DNA of 64,000 nucleotides from Thozetella sp. PMI_491. Lineage: Eukaryota; Ascomycota; Sordariomycetes; Chaetosphaeriales; Chaetosphaeriaceae. The translations under genes and the position numbers were made by a program. Shown here in pieces: positions 57,497 through 64,000 of the stretch (position 1 is its first letter; each line of letters opens with the position of its first letter). The notes under the pieces are model-generated. The model saw only the letters and a list, made by a program, of their open reading frames with translations. It did not search any database and had not been told where the DNA came from. The stretch lies in assembly GCA_021432635.1 (NCBI GenBank), contig MU270121.1, forward strand, positions 98,595-162,594, written 5' to 3'.

Positions 57497-58096
57497 GCTT
57501 TCCCTGGCCTAGCCTAACCGAGAGCCTCTCGGTACGCTCGTGGGTACATCTTTGGGGGAAGAAGGATCGGCAGACGAAGGATGTAATCGCTAAGGTTGTC
57601 TGAGTCAATTGATTCTGTTAGCCAGTTCAAATGTCTCGAGCAATTGACCGCTCTCTGGACACACTTGGCTGCCCCCCCGCAGTACGTAGCCTGAGAGCAG
57701 ATTGTAAGCTCTGCACACTACTACCTAGGCTGCTTTCACACGCAGGGCCGTTGCAACTCTAGGGGCGAACTACTGCGCCCTTACGTCGCACCGAGACGAC
57801 TTGCCTTATTCGGAAGCTGCACGACGGCAGATAGGAGGCACGGATGGGCCAACAAATCATGCGCCGGTCGCTTCCGGGGCATTACTGCGCACTCCTAACC
57901 CACCACCCATGCGCGGATAAAGTTAATTAAGCAACCCAGAGGTCTACCGTTGCGGCCCACACCTGCATCCTACCGCCGATCTTAACTTGGGGGAATAACA
58001 CAAGGGAGGCGAGATGATATAAGACGGAGGCCCCCCCGCATCCGCCCTCCGCACGGAGGCATCCTCTCCAAACCGCACACCTCGGCCCAGGGAACG
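57497..58096. promoter_or_regulatory. Intergenic region with TATA box (58016-58023)
   Basis: 600 bp between two plus-strand genes. GATATAAG at 58016-58023 is 81 nt before the ATG at 58097. TTAATTAAG occurs at 57922-57930. No coding frame. Confidence 0.55.
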
Positions 58097-59851
58097 ATGC
58101 GCGGTCTCTTCGGCGCTGGCTTCTGGCTCCTCTCGGCGGTCGCACCGGCGACCTCCCAGCAGACAGGCAACCACCCGGAATGGGATCGCTGGTGCGGCAA
58201 GGTGTACAAGCCGGGCTTTCCTAGTTTCGACCCGGGCGGCCAGACAGTGCCTCCCACGCCTGCCCCTAACGCCCCGTTGCTCTATGTGCAGCTTAAGCCG
58301 CGGTATAGCCTGTATCTTGCCGGTGAGACCCAGGGCGAGTTTGTCGTCAATGCCGAACTCTCGTCGTATTTTGGGCAGCCATGGACCAACGCCAGCGCCG
58401 GCGCATCCAACCGTTTTGTCTTCTCCATCAATCTCGTCAAGAACGATGACATCCTAGTCGAGAATAAGGTCACCGCCGGGTCAACGGGGAACGTCTTCGC
58501 CTTTGATCTCTCTCGTCTGGCCCCGAGTCTCGACCCCATCCAAGTGGTGCTCTACGGCGCACCGGAGGGGGGGAACCCGACGTGGACAGCGACGACCGAA
58601 GTTTACTACCTTCCCGACAAGAAGAGCGGCAGCGTGGCTAGGCTCGACAACCTGAATGGCGGCGTGTATTTCAAGAACGCTGCCTCTGGCGGGAAATTCC
58701 AGCCGTTGCTCCCCTATGGATTCTTCGGGTCATACGATGGGTTTCTCGCAGACAACCAGACTAGCACGATCCAGGCTTACGCTGACCTCGGCCTCAACGC
58801 GATGACGCCGCTCACGCTGTATCGAGACGAGGCCCCCGCGTTCGCCTACATGGATAAGATCAATCTAAAATTCCAGTACGATCTACGGGACGGATACAAG
58901 AACTTGACTTATGTAGAGCAGCAAGTCACCGCCGCCAGGGATGCTGAGGCCCTGTTCTCATACTGGACTGCAGACGAGTGCGTACTCCGGCGCTGATATC
59001 CCCTCCAGCCCAGCGATGTTCCTTCGCGTACTAACATACTGGCTAGGCCGGACGGCTGGCAAGATCCTTTCAATGGAACCGTGCTTGCGCGGGATCTCAT
59101 CCGCAAGCTGGATCCATACCACCCCGTAGCCGTTGTTCTGAACTGTCAGAACTTCTACTTCAAAGAGTACACTGCCGGAGCTGACATTATCATGACCGAT
59201 CCTTATCCTATTGGAATTAACTCAACATTTTCTAAATGGGGCACGGCATGCAATACTACGCTGGGAGACTGTGGTTGCGACAACTGCCAAGGAAATGTCC
59301 AGGACGTCTCACGGCGGTTCGACGACTTTTCTAAGTACGAGCGCTGGCTCGGATTGTGGCCGAAGACCAAGATCTTCAACCCGCAGAGCTTCCACGGCGA
59401 GGACTATTGGTTCCGCGACCCGAGCCCGGAGGAGGAGTACGTGATGGGTAGCCTGGCGCTCAACCACGGCGCGCAGGGCCTCATCTCGTGGGTCTGGCCG
59501 GCGTCGAATATCCTCGGGACAGCGCACGGCGCATTCGCCAAGGTCATCACGGCGTCTCCCGTGCTCGACTTCCTGGTGGGCGGGGATCGGCCGCACAAGA
59601 TCAATGCCACGGCCGGAGGGTCAGAGGTAGTGGACGCGGCATATTGGACCAAGGGGAAGCAGATTCTGGTCGTAATCACAAACGGGGGCTACGTAGATCT
59701 GGGGAGAGTGGAGGTGCCCGTTAGCAGCAACGCGACGCTTATCTTAAGCACACCATGGGGAAGCGTTCAGTGGTCACTCGGGAACTCCAAGCTTGCAGTG
59801 GACAAGCTGCCTGCTCTTGCCACAAGCATTATCATCTTGGAGACTCTTTAA
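58097..59851 (+). CDS. Secreted glycosidase-like (TIM-barrel type) protein of unknown specificity, 2 exons
   Basis: Exons 58097-58977 and 59047-59851 give 561 residues. Signal peptide MRGLFGAGFWLLSAVAPATSQQ. Residues about 60-190 look like a beta-sandwich (YSLYLAGETQGEFVV, IQVVLYGAPEGGNPTW). A barrel-like part follows: LLPYGFFGSYDG, SYWTADEPDGW (Glu at about 294, spanning the intron; candidate acid/base), VVLNCQNFYF, ADIIMTDPYPIG and GAQGLISWVWP. It ends in a small beta domain. A Cys-rich loop (CNTTLGDCGCDNCQ) is distinctive. The arrangement resembles GH2/GH5-clan enzymes, but I recognise no numbered family. Eight or more NxS/T sites support secretion. It is convergent with a P450 168 bp away. 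Polysaccharide degradation is inferred from fold and secretion only. Confidence 0.8.
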
Positions 59852-60019
59852 TATGAAATGAAACGCCCTATTTGGGTATAATTATCTAGAGCTTGAATCC
59901 CGAGCAAAGCATGGCCTTGAAATGACAAGCTTCCTTCCTCCTGTCTTGGTTTAGCTACGACCTGAAGCAGTCTGGAACGAACCAATAAACCGCGCTCGCC
60001 AACAGATAAGGGGTGTAAG

Positions 60020-61588
60020 CTACCCGGTGCTTTCCATAACCAGCTGTGCTGCTAGGTCGCTCCTTGGACGAATACGGCAGGGGAATTGCTTGGGATGGCT
60101 GGTCAGGCCGTCCGTCAGCTCTACCTCTGGCGTGATCTCCTTTCCATCAGGCCCCACTGCCTTCTCTATGTTGAAGGTGGCCAGCAGAGAGGCGACCATA
60201 ATCCACATGCTCGCCTCGGCAAGGTGCTTCCCCACGCAGACCCGTCGTCCGAATCCAAACTGACCGGCGGGGAACGGTTCGCCCCGGCCACCTTTCTCCA
60301 CGGAAAGGTACCGGTCTGGATCGAAAGCATCGGGGTCATGGTAGATTCTCTCGTCGTGCGTCATGGCCCTCGCGTTGGCGTAGACGAATGAACCTTTCGG
60401 TATGAACATGCCGTTGTATATGTCGTCCTCGAGCGAGCGGTGCGGGACGCCAATAGGAGATACGGGGCACCATCGTAGCGTCTCTTGAACGAGATTGTCA
60501 ATGTAGGGAAGCTTCTCTCGGTCCTCAAAGGTTGGCAACCGGTCTGGGCCGATGACCTCGTCGATCATTTTCTGCGCTTTCGCCTGGATGTCCGGGTGGA
60601 GAACCATGTTCAAGATCCAGACAATGAGAGCGGACCAGGTAGTGTCTTGGCCCGCGGCATAGACGGCCGCTGCGGCGCCCTTGATGTCATCCTCTGTGAG
60701 TTCGCTCGATCCGCCCTTCTCCAGCTGCGTCCTCGATTCTTCAAGGAGGGCCTGCGCGAGGGACCGCGTCTCTCCCCCACCCGAGAGGAGATCGGCGTAT
60801 GGGACGTCGTGGAGTCGCTGGATTGCCCACCGCCAGTCCCGGGCAAATTTTAGAGCCCTGTTCTGGAGCAGCCAGTTGGGGAAGTGTTTGAAGAAGGGGA
60901 AGAAATCGACAAGCGTCCCCGCCGGCGCGCCGCCGTGACCCAGGGCGTACGACGCATCCACTGCTATCTGGATATACTTGTCGTCGTCGGCCTTTACTTC
61001 GACGCCGAAGCCGATGCTCATCACCACGGCCGTGGCGAACCTGCGGAGGAGGGTCTCCCATTGCTCAGGCCGTTGGACGAGTCCTTTCAAAAACACGAGC
61101 GTCTCCCTCTCCTGCAGCGGCCGATACTGCACGATGTTGCTCTTCTGAAAGCTTTTCTGCAGGATCTTTCGGTGTAGGCGGAAGGCTGGGCCCCAGCGGA
61201 GGAAAGTCAAAGTCCGGCCCCAGCCCATTACCTCGAATAGCACGAAGCGCGGGCGGTCGCAGTAGTTCGCGCCTCGGCGGTCTAGGAGGTCGACGGCCGA
61301 CTGGACGCTGTTCAACACCACAATATCCTGGCCGAGAACGTTCAGGTGAAGGACATCGGAGCCGTATTCCTTGGACCACCTCTGGTACGTATACTCTGGG
61401 CTGTACTCGGGCACCACACGCAGGTGGCCGAGTATGGGCTCGCTTGGCGGGCCCGGTGGCAAAGGCACGCCCTTCCGGCGAAGACGAGGCGTCACGACGT
61501 AGCTCCACAGAATCAGCCCGAGAACAGAGGCCATGCCCAGGGCAAGAAGCCCCAGCGACGGCCGGGAAACAAGTTGAATAAGGGCCAT
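60020..61588 (-). CDS. Cytochrome P450 monooxygenase, intronless
   Basis: A single exon of 522 residues. N-terminal membrane helix LGLLALGMASVLGLILWSY, Pro-rich hinge PLPPGPPSEP, I-helix AAGQDTTWSAL, ExxR in QETLRW, FDPDRY, and the heme loop FGFGRRVCVGKHLAE with Cys near 451. The AGQDTT/FGFGRRVCxG pattern is like the O-methylsterigmatocystin-oxidoreductase-type P450s common in fungi. It does not look like the CYP504 phenylacetate hydroxylases that feed homogentisate, although the gene is divergent from a homogentisate dioxygenase. Lack of introns contrasts with the six-exon P450 at 45.5 kb. Substrate unknown. Confidence 0.9.
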   Translation of the reverse strand: MALIQLVSRPSLGLLALGMASVLGLILWSYVVTPRLRRKGVPLPPGPPSEPILGHLRVVPEYSPEYTYQRWSKEYGSDVLHLNVLGQDIVVLNSVQSAVDLLDRRGANYCDRPRFVLFEVMGWGRTLTFLRWGPAFRLHRKILQKSFQKSNIVQYRPLQERETLVFLKGLVQRPEQWETLLRRFATAVVMSIGFGVEVKADDDKYIQIAVDASYALGHGGAPAGTLVDFFPFFKHFPNWLLQNRALKFARDWRWAIQRLHDVPYADLLSGGGETRSLAQALLEESRTQLEKGGSSELTEDDIKGAAAAVYAAGQDTTWSALIVWILNMVLHPDIQAKAQKMIDEVIGPDRLPTFEDREKLPYIDNLVQETLRWCPVSPIGVPHRSLEDDIYNGMFIPKGSFVYANARAMTHDERIYHDPDAFDPDRYLSVEKGGRGEPFPAGQFGFGRRVCVGKHLAEASMWIMVASLLATFNIEKAVGPDGKEITPEVELTDGLTSHPKQFPCRIRPRSDLAAQLVMESTG

Positions 61589-62388
61589 GGCGGAATTCGA
61601 GTGGGTTAGGTGTAGATAAAACCGGGCACAGGCTCCAGCTTCAGGGTATGAGATACAGGGGGCACGGCACGAGCTGTCACTTAGTTTCGTGCTTCCGTTT
61701 TCTATTTGCTGTGCTTTAGAGATGTCTCAACTCGCACCTCGTCCCGACTTAAGCCGGGGGTCGGGTCTAGTCAAGACCGGCGATGGGCTTTTCGCATCGG
61801 GCCGCTGAGCCTACTATCCCGCTCCGGGCTGTCGAGGGATGGTTGGACGCTAGGAGGGGGGAGGCTTGCACCACCACTTCTAGGCTTTGGCTACAGGTCC
61901 TTATCTGAGTCGTGGTGGTACAGAATTGGTCCTGTTCCATGACCAAACCCCTATGGGATTGCCGGGTCCGGCAACGATCTGCCGCTCCGGCAATCGACAC
62001 GTACTAGCCAATCATCTCACACCAACAACCACAAGGTTCATAGGGTCCAGCCAGGATCGGCAGGTTCTACCCGGCTGGCATCTTCCGCTTGAGAAGTCCA
62101 GTGCTTTGCCCTAGGCAGTTCTTGTCCTCGAGGCGCGGCCTGCATGGCGCTGGTCGCCAGGGGTTAGAGACGGTCTGAGCTTAGCCCTGAAGGGGGGGGG
62201 GGGGATGAGAGGCACAGGTACAAAACGAAGGCATGCAAACGTCATTCCTTGGGATCTCATCCGCTCTCACCCCCTGTCTTTGTGTATGTCGAAGGTTCTA
62301 GCTCCCGTCGACTTTTCTTCTGCAGAGACACAGCCAAAGAGCCACGCTCATCAACCTCCACTCGCCGCTGGCCGTCTCACCGCTCTCG
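61589..62388. promoter_or_regulatory. Divergent promoter, P450 and homogentisate dioxygenase
   Basis: 800 bp between start codons. A perfect 9-bp inverted repeat GATTGCCGG / CCGGCAATC lies at 61957-61965 and 61987-61995, with further CCGG words between the arms, the kind of site bound by Zn2Cys6 dimers. A G14 run is at 62191-62204. No other gene seen. Confidence 0.5.
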
Positions 62389-63831
62389 ATGCCTCGCGGA
62401 GCTATCGCCCAGGGTCCATATTCGACGGAGCCATCATCTCTTGACCCCTACCGCTATCAGACTGGCTTTGGGAACAGATTTGAGTCGGAGGCCCTCCCGG
62501 GGGTGCTACCCCGCGGCAGAAATACGCCCCAGAAGTGCAAATATGGCCTGTATTCGGAGCAGCTAAACGGCTCTCCCTTCATCTCTTCCCGCACGGGCAT
62601 ACAGCATGTTTGGATGTACAGGATACGGCCTTCGGTCGCCCACCAAGAGGTCGTGCCGGCTCCTACCCTGAACGAGAACCTCGAGGCTTGCTTTCTGCCG
62701 CCAAATAGGAAGGTGCAGTATGTAACCTCTCAAGAGACGTGGGGTGCATTTCCCTTGATTCGAAGCGGGCCAGAGGACGCCGGCCAAAAGGATTTCGTTG
62801 AGGGCATCTGCACTGTGGGCGGCCAGGGAGACGCGACTATGAAGGAGGGTCTGGCCATCCACATCTACAGCTGCTCCCGCTCCATGGGTCAGAGGGCTTT
62901 TGCCAACCACGACGGCGACTTCCTACTCCTTCCGCAGACCGGTCGCCTCCAAATCCAGACCGAGCTAGGGTGGTTGATGGTCCGGCCCGGAGAGCTAGCA
63001 GTCATCCAAGCGGGCATCCGGTTCCGAGTGCTGCTTCCGGATGGCCCGAGCCGGGGGTACATCCAAGAGGTCTTCGGCACCCATTACGAGCTCCCGGAGC
63101 TCGGTCCGATCGGCTCCAACGGCATGGCGCATCCGCGCGACTTCGAGAGCCCTCTGGCCGCGTTCGAGATCGATTCTTCACCATGGGAGATCGTCTACAA
63201 GACCGCTGGCGCGCTGCAAAGCTGCCGCCAAAACCATACCCCATTCGACGTGGTAGCGTGGCACGGAAACCTCGTGCCCTACAAGTACGCCATCGAGAAG
63301 TTCATCAACGTGGCCAACGTGAACCGGGACCAGGCGGATCCGACCGTCTACTGCGTACTGACGGCGCGGTCCCGGGTGCCCGGCGTGTCCCTAACCGACT
63401 TCCTCGCTTTCACACCCAAGTGCATCCCTACGACCGACACGTTCCGCCCGCCATACTACCACCGCAATATGTCGACCGAGATGATGGGCATACTGTACGG
63501 GCGGTTCGGCGGCAGCTCGCATGCGCTGGAGCCGGGCGGGCTCAGCTATGAGGCGCCGTACATGCCACATGGCGAAACGTACGAGACGTGGTTGCAAGCT
63601 ACGACGCGAGAGCTGCAGCCAGAGGCAATCTGCGAGGACACCATCGCCTTCATGCTTCACATCAGCGTGCCGGTGATGCTGACCGATTGGGCCATCAAGG
63701 GTGAGGGGGCGAAGTCCCTGCATGAGTCATCGCCCGAGCAGTGGGATACGCTACGGGCACATTTTTTGGACCACCTAGACGAGGTTGATGAAGATTTGGC
63801 GAAGGCCGGCTTGCCGCTGCTCAGGGACTGA
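62389..63831 (+). CDS. hmgA: Homogentisate 1,2-dioxygenase (or close paralogue), intronless
   Basis: A single exon of 480 residues. The N-terminal YQTGFGNRFESEALPGVLP and QLNGSPF/WMYRIRPS motifs are diagnostic of the family, which opens the ring of homogentisate to maleylacetoacetate in Phe/Tyr catabolism. Catalytic His292 (WHGNLVPYKY) and the iron ligands His358 (PPYYHRN), Glu364 (STEMMG) and His394 (MPHGET) are present. The segment around the last ligand differs from typical enzymes (GGLSYEAPYMPHGET instead of the usual SLHSTMTPHGPD type), so it may be a paralogue acting on a related substituted homogentisate. No fumarylacetoacetase or maleylacetoacetate isomerase gene lies in the window. 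A start further upstream is not supported. Confidence 0.9.
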   Translation: MPRGAIAQGPYSTEPSSLDPYRYQTGFGNRFESEALPGVLPRGRNTPQKCKYGLYSEQLNGSPFISSRTGIQHVWMYRIRPSVAHQEVVPAPTLNENLEACFLPPNRKVQYVTSQETWGAFPLIRSGPEDAGQKDFVEGICTVGGQGDATMKEGLAIHIYSCSRSMGQRAFANHDGDFLLLPQTGRLQIQTELGWLMVRPGELAVIQAGIRFRVLLPDGPSRGYIQEVFGTHYELPELGPIGSNGMAHPRDFESPLAAFEIDSSPWEIVYKTAGALQSCRQNHTPFDVVAWHGNLVPYKYAIEKFINVANVNRDQADPTVYCVLTARSRVPGVSLTDFLAFTPKCIPTTDTFRPPYYHRNMSTEMMGILYGRFGGSSHALEPGGLSYEAPYMPHGETYETWLQATTRELQPEAICEDTIAFMLHISVPVMLTDWAIKGEGAKSLHESSPEQWDTLRAHFLDHLDEVDEDLAKAGLPLLRD

Positions 63832-64000
63832 CAGCCAGGAGAGATAGACTGCTCGTCTGTGGCGGCGCTGGCCAGGCGCCTGAAGGCGAGCGGGATCGTG
63901 CGTATAGATTAGAAGTAGGCGAGCAGCTTCACTCGTATGGACGAAGCTACTGGTTACACCAAACAGCCGCCTGCACTACGAACGAATTCTTGCCGCTGGC
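63832..64000. other. 3' flank of the homogentisate dioxygenase gene
   Basis: The last 169 bases; nothing recognisable. Confidence 0.6.

Noticed and set aside
62191-62204. G14 run as a possible structured element
   Set aside because: A single homopolymer can be polymerase slippage; there are no further G-tracts nearby to form a quadruplex.
1-64000. CRISPR arrays, rRNA, tRNA genes, intact transposons
   Set aside because: I looked for regularly spaced repeats, B-box-like GGTTCRA words, transposase or reverse-transcriptase motifs and long terminal repeats and found none I could support; a tRNAscan or RepeatMasker run would settle it.

Overview
The window is a 64-kb piece of a filamentous ascomycete chromosome (Pezizomycotina, most likely a Sordariomycete). 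The evidence is GC-rich coding sequence and short introns (about 48-90 nt, GTAAGT/GTGAGT-type donors, CTAAC-like branch sites, YAG acceptors). It also carries fungal families such as WSC proteins, CAF-1 large subunit, SYG1/XPR1, GH5_7 mannanase and P450s. I modelled 19 protein-coding genes and spliced them by hand; every model gives an open reading frame. I recognised no tRNA, rRNA, CRISPR array or intact transposon. The species cannot be named from the sequence.

Layout. 1.0-9.7 kb is a dense housekeeping block: a tyrosine phosphatase, LTV1 (40S assembly) and LSG1 (60S maturation GTPase) sharing a divergent promoter, then a large membrane GT2 glycosyltransferase. 12.5-26.5 kb concerns the cell surface: a membrane-anchored GH16 glucanase, a Kex2-processed secreted protein of unknown function, and a 2146-residue secreted protein combining a PQQ-type beta-propeller, Ig-like folds, five WSC domains and two PAN-like modules. 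These genes are separated by 2-3 kb intergenic stretches. 27.3-33.4 kb holds an M50B-type membrane protease, CAF-1 subunit A and a disordered fungal protein. A 5.2-kb stretch without a recognisable gene follows. 38.6-43.8 kb has the SPX-EXS phosphate exporter SYG1/XPR1 and an M18 aminopeptidase.

45.5-63.8 kb is accessory: a six-exon P450, a PAF-acetylhydrolase-like serine esterase, an AAA ATPase, a GH5 mannanase, a small glyoxalase-fold (VOC) protein, a secreted glycosidase-like protein of unknown specificity, and a divergent pair of an intronless P450 and a homogentisate 1,2-dioxygenase.

Functional links. LTV1 and LSG1 act in the two arms of ribosome export and maturation. GT2, GH16, the WSC/PQQ protein and the secreted duplicated-Cys protein all point to wall building or sensing. 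The mannanase and the orphan glycosidase point to plant or fungal polysaccharide degradation. Several accessory genes carry a GATATAAG-type TATA box 80-130 nt before the start codon, suggesting inducible expression. The most unusual object is the 2146-residue propeller-WSC protein; no multi-gene system that is clearly new was evident.
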